57,434 nt of DNA from Saccoglossus kowalevskii. Lineage: Eukaryota; Hemichordata; Enteropneusta; Harrimaniidae. The notes under the pieces were generated by a model, which worked only from the letters and a program-made list of their open reading frames with translations, was not told the DNA's origin and made no database searches. How positions within the stretch are numbered: position 1 is the first letter of the stretch; each line of letters starts with the position of its first letter. The DNA is taken from the NCBI RefSeq assembly GCF_000003605.2, contig NW_003148769.1, positions 918,122 through 975,555 of the forward strand, written 5' to 3'. Positions 37,330-47,406 of this stretch are shown here, piece after piece. The translations under genes and the position numbers were made by a program.

Positions 37330-37782
37330 TTGATTGCTGTGCCGAACCATCTACGTTTGGGGTCTTGCTATTCATGATGGTTGTCGTCAACTGTGCGATT
37401 ATGAGAAAAGACAGATTGTGAATGAGCACATGGAAAGGCAGTTAAAGAGAGGCGACGGGAATTACTATTACATTTACCGAGCATAGTGTACAGGACATCG
37501 CGTGTTTACAAAAAACAGTCAGAGATTGTAATTATGCTGCTTATAATGACAATCAATCAGGGACGTTGTACTGGGTAAATGTACTTCCGATTAAGACAGA
37601 AATTGTCCGGGAGGGCAAGGTTTAACTTTAGCACGCACACCCATAATAACGAGAAAGTTGAAGCCCATATGACAGCGCTCAGCACTGCCGGAGGAGAGCT
37701 AACCATGAACAGAGGAGAGCTAACCATGAGAAGCGATAACCAAGAAAAGGGCCAACATGATAACAAAATCATATTGTATTAA
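37330..37782 (+). pseudogene. gag-like remnant
   Basis: Short blocks recall Mag-type gag. EHSVQDIACLQ near 37475 resembles 'G.EVQDIF', and YFRLRQKLSGRARFNF near 37580 resembles 'F....Q..GE....F...LR'. The blocks lie in different frames with stops between. No CCHC zinc knuckle or protease motif was found. Similarity is weak, and position between LTR and pol is the main support. Confidence 0.4.
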
Positions 37783-37789
37783 TATAGTA

Positions 37790-38245
37790 CTGTGAAGCGA
37801 TTACATGGATGCCGGCTAACATTGAATCCTGACAAATGTCTTATCCAACACGGATACGTTAGTCCCACGGAAAACAGAGACACTGTGAGACCTTATGAAC
37901 ACTCGCCATTCACATAAGGTTCTGAACAGAAAACTGCATTTCAAGCGTTGACAAAGATCCTTGTCAGGGCATGCTCACTTACCTATTTTTCTAAGAATGC
38001 GCCTACACCGTGATAGCACATGCTAGTTCCGTTGGATTGGGAGCAGTGTTGGTGCAAGTAAAAGGATGTTGTGTGTGTTATGCAAGCCGTAGACGGACAT
38101 ATTATAAATGCCGCCGAAATTATCAGACAAAACGTGATGTATTAGAATTTGTATGGGCATGCGAAAGATGCACTGCACTAGTACTTGGCATAAACTTTGA
38201 AACAGATCATCGTCCATTAGAAACAATATCCAAGATTTAAACCAT
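37790..38245 (+). pseudogene. pol remnant: RT end and RNase H
   Basis: RLHGCRLTLNPDKCLIQH near 37798 matches the thumb-side RT block 'L...GL.LNP.KC'. Near 37930 AFQALTKILV matches the connection block before RNase H. From 38010 the frame is open and reads VIAHASSVGLGAVLVQ, CYASR, VWACERC and TDHRPLE, the classic gypsy RNase H blocks. The first catalytic Asp of 'DAS..G.GAVL' is His here, so the enzyme would be dead even without the breaks. The RT palm with its YxDD motif is absent. Confidence 0.85.
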
Positions 38246-38424
38246 GCCTTGATTTAAACTGATGACGAGATGACAGAGCTGAGGAAGACTTTGGAAGTGT
38301 ATATGGTAACATATATATATAATTGGAATTGCTTGGATCATCTCAAAATGTTATTTCATACTAGTTGATACTGTGATAGAGAAATGGTTTGACAGCTTAG
38401 AAGAAATCCTCAGTCGACATAGAC

Positions 38425-38972
38425 TTTCAAAAAGCATCTGGTTCACATTTTAACTCTGATGAATGGGCCCAAGCAATTGGATATGTTGAACATCAAAACA
38501 AGTCACTGATGAAGATAATCTGTATTGCAAAAGCAGAACAGTTAGATTGGATGAAAGAGCTCCTAAAGCATCTAACCAAATACAGATGCATTGACTATGC
38601 TACTGTAGATGGAATTCGCCTGCTGAGATGTTGTTCAATCGTAAAATCAGAGGCGAGCTACCAGATTTCAAAATGTATAATGGTAACTATTTGGAAGTGC
38701 TGATCCAGGAGCTGAGCAGAAAAGGCCAAGTCAAATTATATGTAGATGGTTGTCAAAATGCCCGATGTTCTAATGTTTCACTCAAACAGGAGAAAGGAAT
38801 CAAGTTCTCAACACAGTTCAGCAAAGTACCTCACATAGTTATCAGTGAATCAGGCAATAGTATCATTGTTGAATCACCCGACGGTGCTTTGTATTTTAGA
38901 AATACCACACATGCTAGAAAATATATATCTGTTGATACCAGTTTGAACGGGAAAGGTGTGATTGATAGCTAG
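38425..38972 (+). pseudogene. pol remnant: integrase, C-terminal half
   Basis: Blocks match gypsy integrase: GSHFNSDE, then directly WAQAIGYVEHQNKSLMK (usually tens of residues apart, so an internal deletion), then DWMKELLKHLTKYR, MLFNRKIRGELPDF, and a tail with GALYFRNTTHARKYI. The Glu of the 'G.VE.QN' block is kept, but the DNG-type Asp before GSHF is lost. A frameshift lies near 38625. The last frame runs about 16 bases into the 3' LTR. Confidence 0.85.
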
Positions 38973-39123
38973 CAGAATCCGAAATAGTAATGTTCAGGTT
39001 CCTTGGATATAACCTCGTTGTAGTTGTTGTGAGAATAAAGTTTCCATTCACGCACATATTTGATTCTGATTTGAGTCGTCTAATTTAAAGTAGTAAACTT
39101 ACTACACGGATACTAAACTTACA
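38957..39123 (+). repeat. 3' LTR
   Basis: It begins TGTGATTG right after GGGAAAGG and ends near CTTACA. It shares TATAACCTCGTTGTAGTTGT and GATTTGAGTC with the 5' LTR. It contains AATAAAG, a poly(A) signal. Length is about 167 bp against 184 bp for the 5' LTR. Confidence 0.7.
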
Positions 39124-40936
39124 TTACGGATATACCACAGAAGCGACACTCACTAGATCAATAACTCAAAATATTAAATATGGGTCACTGACGGATAAAT
39201 TGTGGCCAATTACATATGATAAAATGGAATACTCCAAATGAATGTCTTGGAAGAAAGTACTTGTAAACATACTTTCAGATTAAAATTAACAAATTCCGTT
39301 ATGAAACTATATACAACATTTCACCACATTGGATATGACGTTTTCAACTCTGCATCAAGTGCGCCCTCCAGCTTTTATGCAGTTTCTACATTGTACGTCA
39401 TGTGGACGCTGTTGCGCAGAATATAGGCGCAGTATATTATTCAAGACTAATACGGTTAATTTCATCAACTCCGCGTTAGATTTCCACATACATTCCAGAC
39501 ATAAGCTCAAGTCCACCCTTTTCCGAATTTGTAACTGATCTCGTAGATACAGTACCGTTGAAGTTGCTAACCGCATCTATTGGCCTGCACCATTTCAGCT
39601 TCTAGTAAATTCCTAATTCCATGATCGCACCTCAATTTGGTGAACTGGTAATGCAACTAAATAACACCTTTTTCAAGTAGTTATCAGCTTCTTGGAAAAT
39701 GCGTTTTAAAATTAACAAGATATATTATGAATATATGTAAGTCTATTTTAAAGTATGATTTATATAATGAGTCAACATGCTTGAAATATAATATAAATCC
39801 AAAGCAGAACGAGTCCTCCTGATTTAACCTTCCATTCAATAATAAAGGACATGTTATCGACTGTGGTGGTATTATTGTTTTTCTATTTACAATTGCCTTG
39901 ATAGACAGCAGCAATATAGCAATATGGACTCTCTCCGTCCGGGTTATCTGTGTTATGCAACACGCGTCCATCTGTTACTCTGTTTTAGTGAGAATAACAA
40001 TAAAGTGATTGTACACAGTAATTGTAACTGGTTTATTTTTATTCCTTTAGTTTCATAGTATAGCAACATATGTCGCTAAGTGAAAAAAAACAAAAAAAAA
40101 ACCCTTGGGCAAAGGCAGTCATGCGGCAATAGATATCCAGACACAAATTTACTATTGAACTATTTTATTGGTCAGCAGTTCGGATAATGGTTAAACTCAG
40201 CGTTTTCCTTTTATCTTTCTCATTGAATGAAAATGAGACACAGGTGGACGCGTTGTGCTACGGAATAACATAGACATTATGTATAGTATTTACTAAACAT
40301 ACATTATTAGGTTTCAAATTAATGTTATGGATAATTGTACAAACTTGTAAAAAGAATAAAGAAACGGATTTTTTTAAAAATCCATGATAAACACGTGAAC
40401 CACGGTTTAAAACTAATCTCATGCCATCTTACAAATTACCCATTTGGCATTGTGTACACATAACCTATTAATTTGAACGCTTACACTCGACGTGAATCTA
40501 CTTAATAAAACGACTGGCCATACAGTTCTAGTAAACGTGTCACTGTAACAAAAGACGTGTCGGAACAGCCACTGCACACCCATATACGCACACGCCGTCT
40601 GTAAACGTTATTAGTTAATATTGAGTGAGTTAAATGTAGAGCACTACGAACCCGATCTCATGTGGCATCTGAAAGCCATTTGTATACTAAAAAAGGATTC
40701 ACATTAATACTATCCTGTCTGAGACGTTCTCAATGTATCAATTTACCGACATTGTGTTTCTTTTTCCGATATAATCCTTGGTTACTTACTCGATAGAAAC
40801 CCCTGGCACCAACGTTTACCCGCAATTTAGACTTGTGTGGATATTCACAACACATCTCGTGTGTTGTATAGAAAGTATATTTAAATTGATACGTGATATT
40901 CCATCGTAGATCAATGCGCCCTCTATCCATTTGCAG
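39124..40936. other. AT-rich sequence, no gene seen
   Basis: Short poly(A) interruptions occur near 40.08 kb. No recognisable protein, repeat or RNA was found. Confidence 0.5.
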
Positions 40937-41016
40937 GTATTCGTCCTTCATAGATGAACTGATGTACGTCAATGAGCTTCGGTATTTGCTGCCCTACTTT
41001 GAGAAAGTACTGAACG
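40937..41016 (+). CDS. Candidate internal exon, unknown product
   Basis: A good acceptor, CCCTCTATCCATTTGCAG, ends at 40936, and AACG|GTAACC supplies a moderate donor. The 80-nt interval is open and reads YSSFIDELMYVNELRYLLPY followed by FEKVLN, an amphipathic, helix-like sequence with typical amino-acid usage. No family is recognised. The flanking frame (40893-41117) looks less protein-like than the interval, which supports exon borders here. It remains a composition-based guess. Confidence 0.25.
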
Positions 41017-41651
41017 GTAACCGACATCACCTTTCAAACGTAGTCTGCGTACATTTCGCGTCTGCGCATGTGGATTACTCTACTGCAAATGAAGTGGTCG
41101 ATATCTCAAACATCTAACAAGGTATCAAATTTCGAACGTTTGATGTGCAATGCATTTCAATGTCTTCTTAGATGTGTATTACAGTGGAATGAATAGACAC
41201 AGACTATAGTTTGTTATACATATGTATTAGGTGTTTGAAGAGTTTTTGCAGAATTGACAATCAGCGAAAAAAACAGTCAAATAAGAAAAATATTTGAGGT
41301 AAGATTAAATTCACGTAACAGAGTATAAACAAACTTTTTTGAAGATTGTCAATTTGTGTCTTTCGTCTGAATCTATAAGCCTATCATAATTAATTTTTGC
41401 TTAATGTTTTGGATGGACGAAACTAAAATTATTATTCAAGCAATGGTTACTGCAAAAAAGCATACATTGTCGTGCTCGTGAATAAATCACAGCAAGACGC
41501 TTTCATTATGCGTGTACTTGAACGCAGTTTATCGGCGCGTGTTCATTCAAAGACACTCTTCATTGAATCGCAAGCAGCATTTCCATGTTAATTTTGAATC
41601 CAGCCGATTAGATACATATTTCATTGCTACAGATATAATTAGTATGCTGTG
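41017..41651. other. AT-rich sequence up to the gap
   Basis: No feature was recognised. Long frames reported across the gap are artefacts of the undefined bases. Confidence 0.6.
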
Positions 41652-42439
41652 NNNNNNNNNNNNNNNNNNNNNNNNNNNNNNNNNNNNNNNNNNNNNNNNN
41701 NNNNNNNNNNNNNNNNNNNNNNNNNNNNNNNNNNNNNNNNNNNNNNNNNNNNNNNNNNNNNNNNNNNNNNNNNNNNNNNNNNNNNNNNNNNNNNNNNNNN
41801 NNNNNNNNNNNNNNNNNNNNNNNNNNNNNNNNNNNNNNNNNNNNNNNNNNNNNNNNNNNNNNNNNNNNNNNNNNNNNNNNNNNNNNNNNNNNNNNNNNNN
41901 NNNNNNNNNNNNNNNNNNNNNNNNNNNNNNNNNNNNNNNNNNNNNNNNNNNNNNNNNNNNNNNNNNNNNNNNNNNNNNNNNNNNNNNNNNNNNNNNNNNN
42001 NNNNNNNNNNNNNNNNNNNNNNNNNNNNNNNNNNNNNNNNNNNNNNNNNNNNNNNNNNNNNNNNNNNNNNNNNNNNNNNNNNNNNNNNNNNNNNNNNNNN
42101 NNNNNNNNNNNNNNNNNNNNNNNNNNNNNNNNNNNNNNNNNNNNNNNNNNNNNNNNNNNNNNNNNNNNNNNNNNNNNNNNNNNNNNNNNNNNNNNNNNNN
42201 NNNNNNNNNNNNNNNNNNNNNNNNNNNNNNNNNNNNNNNNNNNNNNNNNNNNNNNNNNNNNNNNNNNNNNNNNNNNNNNNNNNNNNNNNNNNNNNNNNNN
42301 NNNNNNNNNNNNNNNNNNNNNNNNNNNNNNNNNNNNNNNNNNNNNNNNNNNNNNNNNNNNNNNNNNNNNNNNNNNNNNNNNNNNNNNNNNNNNNNNNNNN
42401 NNNNNNNNNNNNNNNNNNNNNNNNNNNNNNNNNNNNNNN
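41652..42439. other. Assembly gap (788 N)
   Basis: A run of undetermined bases. The sequence on its right side is repetitive, so the gap probably spans a tandem repeat that could not be assembled. Confidence 1.
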
Positions 42440-42600
42440 CCCAACTTAACATTAATTACTGAAACAACAGCATAGCGGCCCCCAACCGCAACTGACGCAA
42501 TACATTCCACCCTTCAAAACACCCCTCGCAACACAATACATAGCAACCGTAACATAATTACATAGCGACCGCAACATAACGCTACACAGCCATAACATAC
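42440..42600. repeat. Nearly G-free, degenerate tandem repeat beside the gap
   Basis: The + strand is made almost only of A, C and T. A unit close to ACATAGCRACCGYAACATAA recurs with drift: CATAGCGGCC.CCAACCGCAA, ACATAGCAACCGTAACATAA, ACATAGCGACCGCAACATAA, ACACAGCCATAACAT. It reads as the edge of a minisatellite that continues into the gap. Confidence 0.65.
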
Positions 42601-43486
42601 TAGATAAATGTTAGCCCATCAACCTTTGGGAGACGTATGTAATAATTGTAATCTTATAGTCTAAGGATGATAGGATGTCATTTCAGATAAAAAGAAAAAT
42701 ACATGCAATATTCACACCTTTCTAGTGAAAATAATACTTTAACGTAGATTCATTCGCGAGGTCTTGTTTCTGACTACAGACAATATATATTCAATACTAT
42801 CCTCAGCTGGGTAGAACACCCATGCCGCTCGAAGGCTTAACGGAAGCAATATCTTTTACCACACCGGGGACATGTCATGTTGAAATATGGTTGTGATTCA
42901 TCACGGAAAGTCGTGTTTCACCGGTTGCATTTGTCTTCTCTGTACTTTGTTAAATAAGCACAAGGTTAACTGTAATCTATTGATTCGAACTATGGACCTA
43001 TTGCTCACTCTTTGTATTGATGCGATGACAAGTTTTCAAATTTGCACCCACGCTAAAGATAGCAAATCTGTTCACATATTTTTGATAGGGGCTTGTTGCA
43101 GATTCAGTGAGACGACTTCCTCTACTAGATTTTAGTCGCGTATAATTCTCGATGTCAACAGTATGTTTACCTTAGTTATCCATAGCAATGGGTCAAGTTG
43201 AGGCTCGATACATTGTGGCAACCCACACTAACGCACTAAGTACGTGTCAGTCAATAGTACTACTAATAACATACATGGCTATACTGGTCACCGGTCCAAA
43301 TAGACATGGCAAATAATTGTGTAATATAGATATTATTGGTTTCTCGTGAGACCTGGCGTTTCGTGTAGTAACGCATATCATGCGAGATTTCACAAGATCA
43401 CGGTATAGGGCTCATCTCGCGAAAAAATATTCACGGGAACTCCGTTTGCATTCTGTACAGACAAAGCAGATATATAGTCTGTATCT
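42601..43486. other. AT-rich sequence, no gene seen
   Basis: The 82-codon frame at 42887-43135 is cysteine-rich by chance composition, and no domain is recognised. Confidence 0.5.
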
Positions 43487-43517
43487 AAAATAAATAAATA
43501 AATAAATAAATAAATAA
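43487..43517. repeat. (TAAA)n microsatellite
   Basis: About seven AAAT/TAAA units. They could be the tail of a retroposon on the + strand, but no body was recognised upstream. Confidence 0.9.
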
Positions 43518-44975
43518 CGCTTGTTTAGAAATGTGGTGGGCGTTATTTTTCAAGGATCAAAACAACTGGCTTTCAATATTAACATTTGAGTTTTTCCAAT
43601 TTTAACAGGCATTTACTTACGTATCTCTATCGAGAGAGCACGTGACACTTACGTATGCGTAAACATGCATGAGAGAAGGTACGTGATTGGTCGATATATC
43701 TTTATAGAAGCAGCATTGCGGATATTTCTCCGGTATACTCTCCCACGTGGGTAGACAGATTGGATATAGAGCCATACATGAGTAGACCCCATAGGGCCAG
43801 GGGTACATAGGGTTACTCACTTATGAGAATATGTCACCGAAAGATATATATTTATTCATTAAACTCGGATTGAACAAATACATATGTAAAATTCCGATCG
43901 ACATGGCAAATCAGAAGAGTCGGTTGGACATCTATGGTAATTCCCCAACACGATGTTGAGGGGAACACATGCGAGGGCGCTGTATAACACCACCACAAAT
44001 ACGCAATTTTCACAGCTAATTTGCGTGTCGACGTCTCTTTCAAAGAAAGTCTGCGAATCAATTTGACGGACCGGGATGGCTAAGATCGCGAGTTGTTATC
44101 GCAGTATCTTATTTTCAAGCACATATTAGACTATTTATTATAGACTACAACGAGAAACTCTTATAATGAGACATGGGGGACAGGCTTAATTGCCAACGCA
44201 ATTATATTGGTTGCAATTGGTACGGCATGGCACATTATAAATACAAACGGATTCTAACAAACTATAGACAGCATGTCTTACGTATTATTTGGAATGAAAA
44301 CACCAATGCCAACGACCTCATTATTCGACATGCATGATTCTCCGCCAATTGTGCTAAACACGGAGCCCCGAAATTGAAAACCCGTTGCGCCCTCAACAGA
44401 TTAGGCCCAGATCGCTTGCACATTCATTTTGATTCAATGTGTCTTTGCTCGCATCAATTACCAATTATGCCAGTACCAGCCTTGACCGTAACCTATGATT
44501 GTATCGATCACTCACTTAATGACTGGTGTATTTTTTCTTGCTCCTGTGCGAATTGTTTTTTTTTCTTCCTGGCGGTACGAAGATACAGATGTTACCGTTG
44601 ATTCAAACGATACGCACCAATGTTTGTCCTGTCATTTCGTACTTTGGTCAAGGCCAGGGCACGCGGCAAATATCTTTAATTTTGGATCTCCACTCAGGTA
44701 CTGGTAATCTACAAAATGAATCAACAATTTAATAACACGCGACATATGTCTTATACGATTTGTTAAAATCGGAGGTCGAGTGTCATAATTGTTAAATGAA
44801 ATATTTCAATAGTGTGAATTGAGAGGTATTTTGTCTGACTGGCGGGGAGATTTTGAGAGACATACTAAATGGATTTCTACTTAAAGTGATTGACAGACTA
44901 ATAATGTCGGATCATAACATACAGCATTGGTTTCTAGCAACAATTCCGTCATTATCAATCGGCATCAACACGACG
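43518..44975. other. No firm gene
   Basis: The stretch is moderately less AT-rich. A 69-codon - strand frame at 43852-44061 and three overlapping + frames at 44374-44732 were examined, and none resembles a known domain. Confidence 0.45.
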
Positions 44976-45159
44976 TTACACTGTTTGATTCGTACAGGAA
45001 TTTGAGCGTCTGAATGTTTCCTCTATCAGTTTGGATACAGAAAAATCTCGTCTTTGATACAAAATGTTAGCCAAACCATTAAATTGTTCCATATAGTCCG
45101 CATAATGTTGAAACACCATAAAATCCAGTAAAAGTTGCATAAAAATCGTTATTTGTCTA
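44976..45159 (-). CDS. Candidate 3'-terminal exon, unknown product
   Basis: On the - strand, a strong acceptor (TTTATGTGTTTATTTCTCAG) ends at 45160. After it 60 codons are open to a TAA, including FMVFQHYADYMEQFNGLANI and ILYQRRDFSVSKLIEETFRR. Composition is protein-like, with balanced charges and aromatic residues, and predicted mostly helical. It has the flavour of a transposase or receptor-like helical domain, but I cannot name a family. A CAGT|GTAACG at the end could alternatively act as a donor. This is among the best exon candidates in the window. Confidence 0.27.
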
Positions 45160-46989
45160 CTGAGAAATAAACACATAAAACTGTGACATAACATGCCCAC
45201 CTACGTGTCTCGTTTTACTTAAGCGACCAGTAACGTGACGTAAGATACACGTTTCCTACCATGTATTTTGTTTTTCACCGGTGCGTACTAACACAGTACT
45301 ATATTCTTGCTGTATTATTAGGGGTATTATTAGGGGTGCTGAACTTTCTACATTAAATCTCACGAAAGTGTGTTTTGAATTCAGTCTATCGGTGTACTGC
45401 GGTTTCATGTTCATTGAAAGATGTGATGCAGGAGGCATGTCGTTAATGTGACGTTGTGGTACATTGTGTTTCCACTGCGCAATAAGACGATAACTCATGA
45501 CGTTATTTCTGGTGATCCCAATTTGTTCAGAGACCACCAAGATTGGAAATCGCGAGCAACTTTAATCGGAATAGCATCTATTGCTATCAATCGCGCAGTC
45601 GACAGATCAACGGTAAACGCATCCGAGTTTGCGTCACCTGCGGGAGGTCATGTGACCTCTCCATTATATGAAGTAAACAATATCATCAGCTGTGTGTCAG
45701 ATTTCCAAACGACTACTTTCCCCAGAAAACGCTAAATGCTGCACTAGTTGACCTTTTAACTGCACCGCAAAGTAGAGAAGTAATTTGGGAATTGCTCGTT
45801 TACCTTGCAATCACCGTGTTCTATATGCATTATTCATTTGTGTTAAATTCGTCACAGTGTAACGAAAGAGAAAAATAAAATTTGATGCGGGATGTAATCT
45901 GCCATCTTATTTGCAAACTGTAAGGTTGGTAATGATACCACTCTAGTCGCTAACGAACCAATAACAACACTAAACGAAAAAGAGGGAATGTAATTTAAGT
46001 CAATAATTGAATTATTGGTCGAATAAAGACAAAATAAATAACATTGATTGTTTTTCAATGTTTGTGATTATGTATGTATGACATTATACATGTTTTACAA
46101 ATCTGAGAAAGCAGAACGAATTTAACATATCGAGGTCAATAGCAAAATAAAAACCTTGTGAATGAATGGCGAGTATACAGTACTTGTACTGTTATTCTTG
46201 ATGAGTCGATTTAGAGTGAAATGTTTTCTGTTTCTGTCACCCACAGCCACAAACAAAGCTGATACGCGTTGTAACAAAAATGAATACTGGCCCAAATCCT
46301 GGCTCAAGATACAATTATTTTTGAAACAATATTGTCACCATTTTGAATTTTGATTGGGATATAATAATATTCAAATTGGACATTATTTAAAAATAATAAT
46401 AATGCTAAGTTGTAACTAAAATATCGAGATTTTGATAAACCAAATTTTAAGATTAAATTCCCCACTGGGCAATTTGATATATAATAGAATGATATTTGCG
46501 TTACTGGTATATAGCCCCGATACTCTAACAATACTCTACTTACAGGTTCAAAGAATATTGCCGCTTTTCCTTAGCCCTGCGAATTGGATTTTATACGATT
46601 ATGTAATTTCCGACTTGATTACGAACAGTATCGTGTGACGATGTAGCACGCAAATTGTACCAATGATTCAGCAGTGACGTTAGTGATATCACAACGAGTA
46701 AAATAAATATAACGACTGTCGTTTTCCACGAGAAACAATATTATTACAAAATGTGTTCTAGTCTGTATTAAAATAGAATTTGTGTGGCGTTGATATTGGA
46801 ATATTCTACAGCAAGTCCACAACAAACGCTCACCCCATATTGACATTTGGATGACAATTTAATGAAGACACAGAATAATACCACTTAATAATGTGAACGT
46901 AAATAAATAAATTTAATTATGAATAGTATCTATTTAATTGACTGTCCGCTGGGGGGAATTCTACTTCCAGTTTTTTCTCTGTTGAAAAC
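45160..46989. other. ORF-dense stretch, no recognised gene
   Basis: Frames of about 95 codons overlap on both strands at 45256-45735, in a stretch less AT-rich than average. The + frame contains NLFRDHQDWKSRATLIGIAS and the - frame VSEQIGITRNNVMSYRLIAQ, and both look mixed. Neither gives a family match that I know. A tandem TATTAGGGG pair lies at about 45313-45338. Confidence 0.35.
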
Positions 46990-47225
46990 GGCGTTCGGTA
47001 ATCTAGCATTATATCGCCTTTACTTTTCAACGTGTATATTGATGACCTCAATTTTGTATAAAGTCATCTAAAGTGAGTGAGTTAGTTATCAACCATCTGA
47101 TGTATGCCGATGACTTGGTTATCCTTAGCCCGCTCATCTTTAATGCTTGCTAGAAATATGGCTCGGTGTTTGATATTATCTATCATTCTAAGACTGAAGT
47201 ATGAATGTATGTATTTTATTCCGCG
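46990..47225 (+). mobile_element. LINE reverse-transcriptase fragment, broken
   Basis: GVR followed by SPLLFNVYIDDLNF (46990-47055) matches the RT block 'GVRQGC.LSP.LFN.Y..DL'. After a frameshift, VINHLMYADDLVILSPL (47085-47135) carries the catalytic YADD box at 47103-47114, then KYGSVFDIIYHSKTEV matches the following block. Stops interrupt all frames. It belongs to the CR1/L2/Rex-like range by inference. The copy stops abruptly at an (ATGA)n run, so neither end of the element is present. Confidence 0.8.
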
Positions 47226-47248
47226 GAGGAGTGCTCTTAGAGCAGTGT

Positions 47249-47270
47249 AATGAATGAATGAATGAATGAA
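47249..47270. repeat. (AATG)n microsatellite
   Basis: About five TGAA units directly after the RT fragment. The units are the reverse complement of those in the array at 47314. Confidence 0.9.
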
Positions 47271-47313
47271 CTGTCCGACCGAGCGCACGTCCATCCATCA
47301 CTAACCGATCGTC

Positions 47314-47406
47314 GTTCATTCGTTCATTCATTCATTCATTCATTCATCCATTCATTCATTCATTCATTCGTTCATTCATCCATTCATCCATTCATTCATT
47401 CATTCA
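47314..47406. repeat. (CATT)n microsatellite with CATC/CGTT variants
   Basis: About 93 bp of CATT units with scattered CCATT and CGTT variants. Together with the shorter AATG array 44 bp upstream it forms an inverted pair that can fold into a hairpin. Confidence 0.95.

Larger units (their letters stand above)
37079..39123 (+). mobile_element. Degenerate Ty3/gypsy LTR retrotransposon (about 2.0 kb)
   Basis: Two related LTRs flank a primer-binding site, remnants of gag, RNase H and integrase, and a purine tract (GGGAAAGG) just before the 3' LTR. The order and motifs are those of Ty3/gypsy elements, and the TGGCAACGAGGAT site plus pol sequence suggest the Mag-like group (inference from memory). 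The interior is only about 1.7 kb, where 4-5 kb is usual, so much of gag, protease, reverse transcriptase and integrase has been lost. Frameshifts and stops abound, and the two 5-bp flanks do not match, so the insertion is old. Confidence 0.9.

Noticed and set aside
41512-42510. Frames of 266-316 codons across the N run
   Set aside because: Almost all their residues are undefined because the assembly gap has no stops. They are artefacts.
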